From Domibacillus mangrovi (GTDB lineage: Bacteria; Bacillota; Bacilli; Bacillales; Domibacillaceae), in the NCBI RefSeq assembly GCF_001906925.1, contig NZ_MRWQ01000012.1, positions 28,163 to 92,162 on the forward strand: a stretch of 64,000 bases of DNA, in the 5' to 3' direction. Every line of letters begins with the position of its first letter. Position 1 is the first letter of the stretch. The translations under genes were made by a program, and so were the position numbers. The notes below the pieces were generated by a model, which saw only the letters and a program-made list of their open reading frames with translations, did no database searches and had not been told where the DNA came from. Positions 9,270 to 17,551 of this stretch are shown here, one piece after another.

Positions 9270-9283
9270 AAAACATAACCTCC

Positions 9284-9340
9284 GCCGTACATAATAATAC
9301 ATGCCGTACATAATAATACATGCCGTACATAATAATACAT
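9284..9340 (-). repeat. 3 x 19-bp tandem repeat in a gene leader
   Basis: Three perfect copies of GCCGTACATAATAATACAT start at 9284, 9303 and 9322. The array touches the ribosome-binding site of the DUF3267-like gene. On the minus strand each unit carries TGTATTATTATG, which contains -10-like TATTAT. Confidence 0.9.
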
Positions 9341-9412
9341 AATTTACGACGGAAGAGCTTAAAAAGCAAGTGTATTTTTTACGAAAATGAAAACAGCGAA
9401 ACTGCTAGGTGA

Positions 9413-9985
9413 TTAACCGGATGTTTTTGTTTGTGCTGCCTGTTTTAATTTTCCGCTCACTTCATCAAAGTCTTTTTCAATATTGTAGATAGATGTTTCA
9501 AAAATGTCCATGAAGTCATCGCCGTAAACATTTTTAATAATAGCCATCAGTTCAGAGAGATCGGGGAATTTTCCGAATAGTTCACGAAGCGGTGCACTAC
9601 CTGTAAATACAAGGTTTGTTTCAGGGTCATATTGCTCCATTAAGTCGAAAATCAGCTGCTCGCCTTCTTTTGTAATTTCGATGTATGTGTTTCGCTTATC
9701 TTCTTCTTTTTTCGAAAAAGTTAAAAACCCACGTTCTTCTAACTTTTTTGAAAAATTAAAAGCGGTGGATACGTGCATCACGCCGAAGTTTGCAACGTCC
9801 GTTATGGAGGCGCCTTTTAAATGATACGCAATCCAAAGAATATGATGTTCATTAATGTTTAAATCGTACGGTTTAATCCAGCGCTGCCAATCTTTTTCAA
9901 CGGCTTTCCATAGTGCCTTCGACAATTGTGCCATACGCTGACTGAACATAAATGCTTCTTTCATCGAATATTGATGATTTGACAT
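9413..9985 (-). CDS. hpr: MarR-family transition-state regulator Hpr/ScoC
   Basis: ScoC (Hpr) represses extracellular protease genes and sporulation-linked functions during the transition to stationary phase. The 190-aa protein has the MarR winged-helix core ([37 protein letters not shown], and the wing [12 protein letters not shown]). ATG 9985 follows GAAGGTG; an in-frame extension to 10030 is unlikely. It sits next to yhaH as in B. subtilis. It probably forms a dimer on AT-rich operators. Confidence 0.93.
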   Translation of the reverse strand: MSNHQYSMKEAFMFSQRMAQLSKALWKAVEKDWQRWIKPYDLNINEHHILWIAYHLKGASITDVANFGVMHVSTAFNFSKKLEERGFLTFSKKEEDKRNTYIEITKEGEQLIFDLMEQYDPETNLVFTGSAPLRELFGKFPDLSELMAIIKNVYGDDFMDIFETSIYNIEKDFDEVSGKLKQAAQTKTSG

Positions 9986-10113
9986 ATTTGCACCTTCTTT
10001 TTTTATTTTCTCTATCCCATCCCAAATCAAATAGACTGATTGATATATATTATGCCAATAAAATAAAAAAATAGAAAGGATTTAATTAACTAAATTTTCG
10101 AAATAAATGAAAA

Positions 10114-10158
10114 TAAAAAAGCACGCAGAGGATGTACACCATCTTCTGCGCGCTTTTT
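10114..10158 (-). terminator. yhaH terminator
   Basis: Inverted repeat GCGCGCAGAAGATGG / CATCCTCTGCGTGC (minus strand) followed by T6, right after the yhaH stop and upstream of hpr. Confidence 0.85.
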
Positions 10159-10526
10159 TACTTCTTTGGAACGGGCTGTGGAAGACTTTCTTGCAAATCT
10201 TCTACTGTTTTTTGAAGGCTAGCAATTTCAGATTGCAATGCCTGTTTGTTTGGTTCTATACTTTCTTTCCAAAGTGTGGCGTTCACTTTAACATTCCTGA
10301 TCACTCCTGGAACGTCCTCTTTTGCGGCAACAATGAGACGCTTAACGGATTCCTTTACTTGACCGGCATTATCTTTAACTTCCAGCGCAGTCAATTTCGC
10401 CGAGACTTGTGCATCTTTCATCTTGCCTCGCGTTTCACGGCCGCTCGCAGGTGTGTTTAAAAGAGCTGTTGCTGCACCTGCTGGGAGGCCTATTAATAAT
10501 CCTATACATAAAGACTTTTTATTCAA
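10158..10526 (-). CDS. yhaH: YtxH-domain protein YhaH
   Basis: The 122-aa product has an N-terminal Gly/Ala-rich membrane segment (LCIGLLIGLPAGAATALLNTP) ending in the SGRETR motif of YtxH/general-stress proteins, followed by an amphipathic helical, probably coiled-coil tail. I chose TTG 10526 because GAGGTG lies 6 bp upstream; an in-frame codon at 10598 has no supporting signal. Homologs are stress-induced proteins of unknown biochemical role. Confidence 0.8.
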   Translation of the reverse strand: MNKKSLCIGLLIGLPAGAATALLNTPASGRETRGKMKDAQVSAKLTALEVKDNAGQVKESVKRLIVAAKEDVPGVIRNVKVNATLWKESIEPNKQALQSEIASLQKTVEDLQESLPQPVPKK

Positions 10527-10625
10527 TCCTTTCACCTCATTCATCATTTCTATAGCCAAACGACATACATGTATAGAATAACTTTTCCCGAATCTCATCT
10601 TTCACAAACGTATGGAATGGCTCCG

Positions 10626-11036
10626 TTACAGGTGAGCACTTATGGATGCCGCAATTTCTTTTAAATTATATGACTCATCATTCTCTTTGAAAACAGGGTG
10701 AAAACCGTCATTGGATCCGTAACGGGGGATTAAATGAATGTGATAGTGAAATACTGTTTGACCGGCGGTTTCACCGTTATTATTAAGCAAATTAAGCCCA
10801 TTCGGTGAAAAAGAAGCTTGGATCGCATCTGCAACTTTTTTGACGGATTCAAATAATGGAGCAGTCAGATTAGGCGTCAGTTCAAAAATATTTTCTTTAT
10901 GTACTTTCGGAATAACGAGTGTATGGCCTTTTGTCACTTGGCTAATGTCTAAGAACGCATAAACGTGTTCATCTTCATACACTTTTGCGGAGGGAATGTC
11001 ACCGTTTACAATTTTGCAAAAAATACAATCATTCAT
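10626..11036 (-). CDS. hit: HIT-family nucleotide hydrolase/transferase
   Basis: HIT proteins hydrolyse adenosine-linked dinucleotides or nucleotidyl phosphoramidates. The 136-aa protein contains the diagnostic HYHIHLIPR triad motif and an N-terminal zinc-type CIFCKI motif. ATG 11036 is preceded by AAAGGAGT. It is transcribed divergently from ecsAB, the conserved hit-ecs arrangement in Bacillaceae. Cytoplasmic. Confidence 0.95.
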   Translation of the reverse strand: MNDCIFCKIVNGDIPSAKVYEDEHVYAFLDISQVTKGHTLVIPKVHKENIFELTPNLTAPLFESVKKVADAIQASFSPNGLNLLNNNGETAGQTVFHYHIHLIPRYGSNDGFHPVFKENDESYNLKEIAASISAHL

Positions 11037-11162
11037 TATCAAACACTCCTTTAAGGTTCATTACCAAAATTTTAGCACACAATGACAGGACGGGAAACTG
11101 TGTGTACTATCTCTCTTTTTGATACAATACAGTTAATGGATAAGAAGGAGAGGACGCGCGAT

Positions 11163-11900
11163 ATGTCTTTATTAACAGTAAAGGATTTGACCGGCGGCTA
11201 TACACGCAAACCGGTGCTGCATGATGTTTCATTTGACGTTAGTGAAAATGAAATTGTCGGACTTATTGGTTTAAATGGTGCCGGCAAAAGTACAGCAATT
11301 AAACATATTATTGGCTTGATGGAACCAGTAAAAGGACAGGTGACGATTAAAGGCCAGACACTTGAAAAAAGTCCGTCTGAGTACCGCCGTCAATTTTCAT
11401 TCGTACCGGAGACGCCCGTTTTATATGATGAATTGACATTAGAAGAACATATGAGGCTCACAGCGATGGCGTACGGCTTGTCAAAATCGGATTATGAAAA
11501 AAGAATCGGGCCGCTTTTAAAAGAATTTAGATTAGAATCGAAAATGAAATGGTTTCCCGCTCATTTTTCAAAAGGAATGAAGCAAAAAGTCATGATTATG
11601 GGCGCGTTTTTAACTGAACCCGCGCTTTATATTATTGATGAACCATTCGTTGGACTTGATCCGCTTGGTATTCGCTCACTCCTTGACTGGATGGGCAAAA
11701 TGAAAGAAGGTGGGGCAGGCATTTTAATGTCGACACATATTCTTGCGACAGCGGAAAAGTATTGCGATAAATTTATTATTTTGCATGAAGGACGTGTACG
11801 GGCGAAAGGGACGATGGACGAGCTGCGCCGTGAATTCAGTATGCCAGGAGCTGCGCTTGATGATATTTATGTAGAATTAACGAAGGAAGAATCGCTATGA
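11163..11900 (+). CDS. ecsA: ABC transporter ATP-binding protein EcsA
   Basis: EcsA energises the EcsAB exporter, which in B. subtilis influences protein secretion, sporulation, competence and the intramembrane protease RasP. Walker A is GLNGAGKST at residues 36-44, the signature is the degenerate FSKGM, and Walker B is YIIDEP, followed by a THIL switch-His region. ATG 11163 is chosen (AAGGAGAGG upstream) over an in-frame upstream codon at 11082. The stop overlaps the ecsB start (ATGA). Confidence 0.95.
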   Translation: MSLLTVKDLTGGYTRKPVLHDVSFDVSENEIVGLIGLNGAGKSTAIKHIIGLMEPVKGQVTIKGQTLEKSPSEYRRQFSFVPETPVLYDELTLEEHMRLTAMAYGLSKSDYEKRIGPLLKEFRLESKMKWFPAHFSKGMKQKVMIMGAFLTEPALYIIDEPFVGLDPLGIRSLLDWMGKMKEGGAGILMSTHILATAEKYCDKFIILHEGRVRAKGTMDELRREFSMPGAALDDIYVELTKEESL

Positions 11901-13111
11901 AGTTTTCAGCAGATGCGCTTTTTAAAGAACGGGTCGCGTCGTATTACGCTGAAGTCCGCAAATACACGCGCTACATGTTCAATGATCATTTATTATTCGT
12001 CCTTGTCTTCGCACTAGGTGCCATTCTTTATTATTACAGCGGCTGGGTGAAAACAATTGATGATACGTTTCCAGCCCCGTTTTTAATGGCGGGCATGTTA
12101 GCTATTGTTCTTGTTTGGAGTCCGGTATATACGTACATAAAACGGCCGGATACGGTGTATTTATTGCCACTAGAAGAAGAGATGGAAACCTATTTACAGA
12201 AAGCGGTATGGACAAGCTTTGCTGCACAAATTTATGTTTTAGTAGCATTACTTGCATTTTTAATGCCGATGTATGCCGCTGTGAGAGAAATTGGGTTTGG
12301 AAGCTTTTTTATCTTTCTAGCTATACTTCTGACTGCTAAGCTTTGGAATTTGTTTTGCCGGCTGGAGGCACTTAATTTACCGTCTAATGAAAAAAGGATG
12401 ATCGACCTGGCCGTACGATTATTGCAAAACTTTGCGCTTTTGTATGCTGTGTTTTCCAGCTACATAGCCATTGCTGGACTTGTTGTCTTTTTCATGCTGC
12501 TCTGGCTTTTCTATATGGGCCGTCAAGGAAACCGTCCGCTTAAGTGGGAATTGCTTGCGGATCTGGAGGAAAAAAGGCTAACCGGTTTTTACCGGATTGC
12601 CAATATGTTTACCGATGTGCCGCATTTACGCGGGGCCGTAAAGCGGAGGGCGTGGCTTGACGGACTATTACCAGGGCCGCAAAGCGGAACACACACGTAT
12701 TTGCTGTTCCGGACTTTTGTACGGATGAATGAATATTTTGGTTTGTATATTCGTTTAACGATTATTGCTGCCTTTATTATTTTGTTTAGTGGCACGATGG
12801 CTGTACAGCTCATTGCCGCCCTTTTGTTCCTCTATTTAACAGGCTTTCAGATTATGCCGATTGCGGCGCGCCACGATCATATTATATGGCCGCGTCTTTA
12901 TCCGGCAGGCAATGGTGAAAAAAAGGCAGCGGTACAAAAGTTACTGATGCGCATCATGTTGATACAGTCTATTCTTTTCGGCGGGCTCTCCATCATAAAT
13001 GGAACGCTAAACGGTGCAGTGATCGTGCTTGCTGCTACCCTCGTCTTTTCTCTCTTTTTTTCGAAAATCTATGCTCCTTCTAGGCTGGCAAAAATGAGCA
13101 GTGTCCGATGA
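11897..13111 (+). CDS. ecsB: ABC transporter permease EcsB
   Basis: The 404-aa membrane component of the Ecs transporter. It has about nine hydrophobic segments and the conserved LYYYSGW and DTVYLLPLE blocks near the N-terminus. It overlaps ecsA by 4 bp, so translation is coupled, and overlaps the following PAP2 gene by 4 bp. In B. subtilis ecsC follows; here it is replaced by a phosphatase gene. Confidence 0.92.
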   Translation: MKFSADALFKERVASYYAEVRKYTRYMFNDHLLFVLVFALGAILYYYSGWVKTIDDTFPAPFLMAGMLAIVLVWSPVYTYIKRPDTVYLLPLEEEMETYLQKAVWTSFAAQIYVLVALLAFLMPMYAAVREIGFGSFFIFLAILLTAKLWNLFCRLEALNLPSNEKRMIDLAVRLLQNFALLYAVFSSYIAIAGLVVFFMLLWLFYMGRQGNRPLKWELLADLEEKRLTGFYRIANMFTDVPHLRGAVKRRAWLDGLLPGPQSGTHTYLLFRTFVRMNEYFGLYIRLTIIAAFIILFSGTMAVQLIAALLFLYLTGFQIMPIAARHDHIIWPRLYPAGNGEKKAAVQKLLMRIMLIQSILFGGLSIINGTLNGAVIVLAATLVFSLFFSKIYAPSRLAKMSSVR

Positions 13112-13686
13112 TTTGGGGTGTATTGGTATGTCTCATTTTATTTGTCATTACATTAACAGGATGGGAGTCCGAATGGGCAGAGGTATTAGATGATCGTGTA
13201 TTCCAAACACTGAGTGGAAACTCTATCTTGCCTATGTTTTCATTTCTAGGCTCAGAAATGATGCTGGGCGGGGGAGCTGTTCTACTTATTTGTTTTCTTG
13301 CTTGGAAGCGTAATATCATCGGCGTCATTGTCGTTTTGATCGGTGTGGGTGGCGGTAACATATTAAATAAAGCATTAAAAGAATGGGTCGCAAGAGAGCG
13401 TCCGGCTTTTCCACACAGTGAAGATGGATTTAGCTTTGTAAGTGGACATGCAATGGTCGGCATTATTTTCTATTTGCTACTCGCATACTTCCTATCAATG
13501 TATACGAATAAAAAAAAGGTCGTATACAGCATCGCATTGCTTCTTGCTTTTTTATCCGGTATAAGCCGAGTCGCTGAAAAGGCGCACTATGCAACCGATG
13601 TAGCAGGGGGATGGCTGCTCGGTGCAGCAATTTTCTTCTTGCTGGTTTCGATACTTAACTACTATGTATTTAAAAAAGCTGCCTAA
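13108..13686 (+). CDS. PAP2-family membrane phosphatase
   Basis: The 192-aa integral membrane protein has the three phosphatase motifs of the PAP2/undecaprenyl-diphosphatase superfamily: KEWVARERP, SGHA, and SRVAEKAHYATD with the catalytic His and metal-side Asp. Likely substrates are lipid phosphates such as undecaprenyl diphosphate or phosphatidylglycerophosphate; the sequence does not decide which. It overlaps ecsB by 4 bp and therefore forms an ecsA-ecsB-PAP2 operon ending in a terminator. Confidence 0.9.
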   Translation: MIWGVLVCLILFVITLTGWESEWAEVLDDRVFQTLSGNSILPMFSFLGSEMMLGGGAVLLICFLAWKRNIIGVIVVLIGVGGGNILNKALKEWVARERPAFPHSEDGFSFVSGHAMVGIIFYLLLAYFLSMYTNKKKVVYSIALLLAFLSGISRVAEKAHYATDVAGGWLLGAAIFFLLVSILNYYVFKKAA

Positions 13687-13702
13687 TGCAGGCAGCTTTT
13701 TT
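13672..13702 (+). terminator. Terminator of the ecs-PAP2 operon
   Basis: AAAAAAGCTGCC-TAATGCA-GGCAGCTTTTTT, overlapping the PAP2 stop codon. Confidence 0.9.
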
Positions 13703-13707
13703 AGTCC

Positions 13708-14361
<654 letters not shown>

Positions 14362-14396
14362 TTATTTTAATCGGTGAAAGGTGGCAATTAATCAAG

Positions 14397-15428
14397 ATGA
14401 GGCAAATTAATGAGACTTTTTTAAAAGCGGCACGGGGAGAAAAAACGGATTATACACCAGTCTGGTATATGCGGCAGGCAGGCCGTTCGCAACCGGAGTA
14501 CAGAAAGTTAAAAGAAAAATATTCGTTATTTGAAATTACCCATCAACCGGAACTTTGTGCGTATGTGACACGTTTGCCGGTTGAGGAGTACAATGTGGAC
14601 GCAGCGATTTTATACAAAGACATTATGTCACCGCTGCCTGCCATTGGTGTGGATGTCGATATTAAATCAGGCATTGGTCCAGTTATATCGAACCCTATTC
14701 GCTCCGTAGCAGACGTGGAAAAGCTTGGGCAAATCGATCCTGAACGTGATGTTCCATATGTTCTTGAAACAATTAAATTGTTAACGAAAGAGCAGCTAAA
14801 TGTGCCGCTCATAGGATTTGCTGGTGCACCGTTTACACTTGCCAGTTATATGATCGAAGGCGGACCATCTAAAAACTACAATAAAACGAAAGCATTTATG
14901 TACACAGAGCCAAAAGCTTGGTTTGCGCTTATGGATAAACTTGCAGATATGACGGTGACATATGTGCGTGCGCAAGTAAAGGCAGGCGCAAAAGCGATTC
15001 AAATTTTTGACTCATGGGTCGGGGCATTGAACGTTGCCGATTACCGTACATTTATTAAACCAATTATGGAACGTATTTTCAGCGAACTGCGCAGTGAAAA
15101 TGTACCGCTTATTACATTCGGTGTCGGTGCGAGCCATCTTGCAAAAGAATGGCACAGTCTTCCAGTGGATGTTGTAGGTCTTGACTGGCGTCTGCAAATC
15201 AAGGAAGCACGGGCGATGGGATTAACGAAAACATTGCAGGGCAACCTTGATCCATCCCTTTTGTTGGCTCCTTGGGAAGTGATTGAAGAGCGTGTGAAAG
15301 ACATTTTAGATCAGGGGCTGGCTGCTCCAGGGCATATTTTTAACCTTGGGCACGGTGTTTTCCCTGAAGTAAGTCCCGATACATTAAAGCGTTTAACATC
15401 ATTTATTCATGAATATAGCGCAAAATAA
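14397..15428 (+). CDS. hemE: Uroporphyrinogen decarboxylase
   Basis: HemE decarboxylates uroporphyrinogen III to coproporphyrinogen III. The 343-aa protein is nearly collinear with the B. subtilis enzyme: the N-terminal [16 protein letters not shown] signature with the substrate-binding Arg residues, YKDIM with the catalytic Asp, and GLDWR. ATG 14397 follows GAAAGGTGG. hemH starts 73 bp downstream with no terminator between, so the pair is likely cotranscribed. Confidence 0.97.
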   Translation: MRQINETFLKAARGEKTDYTPVWYMRQAGRSQPEYRKLKEKYSLFEITHQPELCAYVTRLPVEEYNVDAAILYKDIMSPLPAIGVDVDIKSGIGPVISNPIRSVADVEKLGQIDPERDVPYVLETIKLLTKEQLNVPLIGFAGAPFTLASYMIEGGPSKNYNKTKAFMYTEPKAWFALMDKLADMTVTYVRAQVKAGAKAIQIFDSWVGALNVADYRTFIKPIMERIFSELRSENVPLITFGVGASHLAKEWHSLPVDVVGLDWRLQIKEARAMGLTKTLQGNLDPSLLLAPWEVIEERVKDILDQGLAAPGHIFNLGHGVFPEVSPDTLKRLTSFIHEYSAK

Positions 15429-15501
15429 GCAATCCTTTTTGAATTAGAAGTACGTTCGTGTCAAAATAAAGAGAATGAATCAATAATAAGGTGGGATATA
15501 T

Positions 15502-16446
15502 ATGACAAAGAAAAAAATGGGTCTTCTTGTAATGGCGTATGGTACGCCTTATAAAGAAGAAGATATTGAACGATACTACACGCACATTCGTTACGGCCGC
15601 AAACCATCAGATGACATGCTGGACGACTTGAAAAGCCGCTACAAAGCGATCGGAGGTATTTCTCCTCTTGCAAAAATTACGGAAGAACAGGCAACGGAAC
15701 TTGAGTCGTTTTTAAACAAAATGCAAGATGAAATCGAATTCAAAATGTATATTGGCTTAAAACACATTGAACCGTTTATTGAAGATGCTGTTGGACAAAT
15801 GAAAAACGATGGCATTGAAGAAGCAGTATCTATCGTTCTTGCACCACACTTCTCGACGTTCAGCGTAAAGTCGTACAACGGTCGGGCCGCGGAAGAATCC
15901 GCGAAAATTGGAGGGCCTTCAATTACATCGATTGAAAGCTGGTATCGTGAGCCGAAATTTATTCAATACTGGTCAGACAAAATTAAAGAAACAGTCGATT
16001 CAATGACAAAAGAAGAAAAAGAAAATTTTGTCTTAATCGTCTCGGCCCATAGCTTGCCGGAAAAAATTATTGCAGCGGGTGACCCATATCCGGATCAGTT
16101 AAAAGAGACAGCGGATCTTTTGGCAGATGCTGCAGGCGTCGAACGTTACGCAGTAGGCTGGCAAAGTGCCGGCAATACGCCAGAGCCATGGATCGGTCCA
16201 GATGTGCAGGATTTAACGCGCGATTTGTATAAAACAAATCAATATAAAGCATTTATATATGTGCCGGCGGGATTTATAGCGGATCACCTTGAAGTGCTGT
16301 ATGACAATGATTACGAATGCAAGGTTGTCACGGATGAAGTAGGTGCAGCTTATTATCGTCCAGCTATGCCAAATGCGCGTCCAGAGTTTATTGAAGCACT
16401 GGGTGATATCGTCATGAAACATTTGAAAGAAAACGCGAACCGTTAA
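15502..16446 (+). CDS. hemH: Coproporphyrin III ferrochelatase
   Basis: HemH (CpfC) inserts iron; in Gram-positive bacteria the substrate is coproporphyrin III. The 314-aa length and the motifs [10 protein letters not shown], the SAHSLPEK loop with the catalytic His and the [14 protein letters not shown] segment with the conserved Glu are typical. ATG 15502 follows AAGGTGGG. In B. subtilis hemY (coproporphyrinogen oxidase) follows; here a hairpin repeat and a TetR gene follow instead. Confidence 0.97.
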   Translation: MTKKKMGLLVMAYGTPYKEEDIERYYTHIRYGRKPSDDMLDDLKSRYKAIGGISPLAKITEEQATELESFLNKMQDEIEFKMYIGLKHIEPFIEDAVGQMKNDGIEEAVSIVLAPHFSTFSVKSYNGRAAEESAKIGGPSITSIESWYREPKFIQYWSDKIKETVDSMTKEEKENFVLIVSAHSLPEKIIAAGDPYPDQLKETADLLADAAGVERYAVGWQSAGNTPEPWIGPDVQDLTRDLYKTNQYKAFIYVPAGFIADHLEVLYDNDYECKVVTDEVGAAYYRPAMPNARPEFIEALGDIVMKHLKENANR

Positions 16447-16563
16447 AAAGGCTAATTTTGTAGAATACCATTGTAAAAAAGAAGTGGGTCTCGACGGCAG
16501 AATTATCAGCTTTTTTTAAAACGCGAGTATTTGTCGCAAAAAAGTATCCATTCGTTGCTAAAA

Positions 16564-16754
16564 ATAAAGTGAAACTTCATTCAGTGGGGATTAGGTTCAC
16601 ACGATGTGAATCATGCAGACGTTGTCACAGGACGTGACGATCTTAGTCTGCGTTCTGTCTATCCCCCACTGAATAAACAGGAACTCAGGTAAAGGGCGCC
16701 GCGTCCTGCGGCAATACCTGAGTGACCAGGCTCTGCCCGTTAATGCGGGATAAA
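16564..16754 (-). repeat. Nested-hairpin intergenic repeat, copy 2 (inverted, first module deleted)
   Basis: Read on the minus strand it starts TTTATCCCGCATTAACGGGC and ends CACTTTAT like copy 1. The segment from the first hairpin through the CCGGC hairpin is missing and replaced by a short AGCCT join. The ACTCAGGTA/TACCTGAGT and CAGTGGGG/CCCCACTG hairpins are kept almost base for base. Confidence 0.9.
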
Positions 16755-16769
16755 AAATAGATTGTGAAA

Positions 16770-16820
16770 AGAGGCTGTTCGGGTCAGATAATCTCTGACC
16801 TTTTGAACAGGCTTTTTTTT
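16770..16820 (+). terminator. Strong intergenic terminator before the TetR gene
   Basis: GGCTGTTC..GGTCAG / CTCTGACC..GAACAGGC stem followed by T8. It lies 320 bp after hemH, beyond the repeat, and insulates the TetR gene. Confidence 0.8.
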
Positions 16821-16865
16821 ATTGACAAGAAATGAGAAAAGACATAGAATAAAAATTGAACTAAA

Positions 16866-16888
16866 TGACCAATTTATTATTATGGTCA
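16866..16888 (+). promoter_or_regulatory. Palindromic operator upstream of the TetR gene
   Basis: TGACCA-N11-TGGTCA, 16 bp upstream of the regulator's ATG. The same palindrome with the same spacing occurs before yhgE at 17506. Confidence 0.8.
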
Positions 16889-16904
16889 AAAAGAGGTGGA
16901 ATGA

Positions 16905-17477
16905 ATGGCAGTTGATCGTAAAAGGTTCATTATCGAAGCAGCAACAAAATCATTTACATTGTTTGGATACAAAGCGACGACGATGGATCAAGTCGCTAAA
17001 CTTGCTAGCGTAGGCAAAGGGACTATTTATACGTTTTTTAAAAATAAAGAAGAACTGTTTGAAGACATTATGATAACACTCATTCAAGAAATGAAACAGG
17101 CAGCGGAATCGGTCGTTCAAGAGACGAATTCTTTTCAAGAAAATGTCCATCTTGCTTTATTTGAAATGCTTCAGTTCCGCACGAAGCATCAGCTGGCTGT
17201 TAAACTATTTCAGGAGGAAAAAGAAATGGGTACACCGGCTGTGAGTGAGGCGGTAAGAAAAATGGAAAATGCTATTGTTGGTTATATAACGAATCAAGTA
17301 TCCGCGGCAATTGATCGGAATGAAATTAAGCAGTGCGATCCGGAAATTGCAGCATTTATAATGATGAAGCTATATGTCACGCTTGTCGTTGATTGGGAAC
17401 GGCGCGGCAATGCACTAAGTAAAGAAGAAATTGCCCAGCTGTTTGAATTGTATGTCTTTGAAGGGTTGGCCATTTAA
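16905..17477 (+). CDS. yhgD: TetR/AcrR-family regulator YhgD
   Basis: The 190-aa protein has a typical TetR N-terminus: a helix-turn-helix at about residues 24-50 (TTMDQVAKLASVGKGTIYTF, FKNKEEL) and a divergent all-helical ligand domain. ATG 16905 follows AGAGGTGG. It stands directly upstream of yhgE as in B. subtilis. Identical TGACCA-N11-TGGTCA palindromes precede both genes, so it probably represses itself and yhgE. The ligand is unknown. Confidence 0.92.
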   Translation: MAVDRKRFIIEAATKSFTLFGYKATTMDQVAKLASVGKGTIYTFFKNKEELFEDIMITLIQEMKQAAESVVQETNSFQENVHLALFEMLQFRTKHQLAVKLFQEEKEMGTPAVSEAVRKMENAIVGYITNQVSAAIDRNEIKQCDPEIAAFIMMKLYVTLVVDWERRGNALSKEEIAQLFELYVFEGLAI

Positions 17478-17505
17478 TGGCTGTCCTTTTAATTTTGAAG
17501 AGAAA

Positions 17506-17528
17506 TGACCAAATGAATAAAATGGTCA
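17506..17528 (+). promoter_or_regulatory. Palindromic operator upstream of yhgE
   Basis: TGACCA-N11-TGGTCA lies 23 bp before the yhgE start. It matches the operator at 16866 in both half-sites and spacing. Confidence 0.8.
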
Positions 17529-17551
17529 TATTTATATATGGAGGGATTTAG

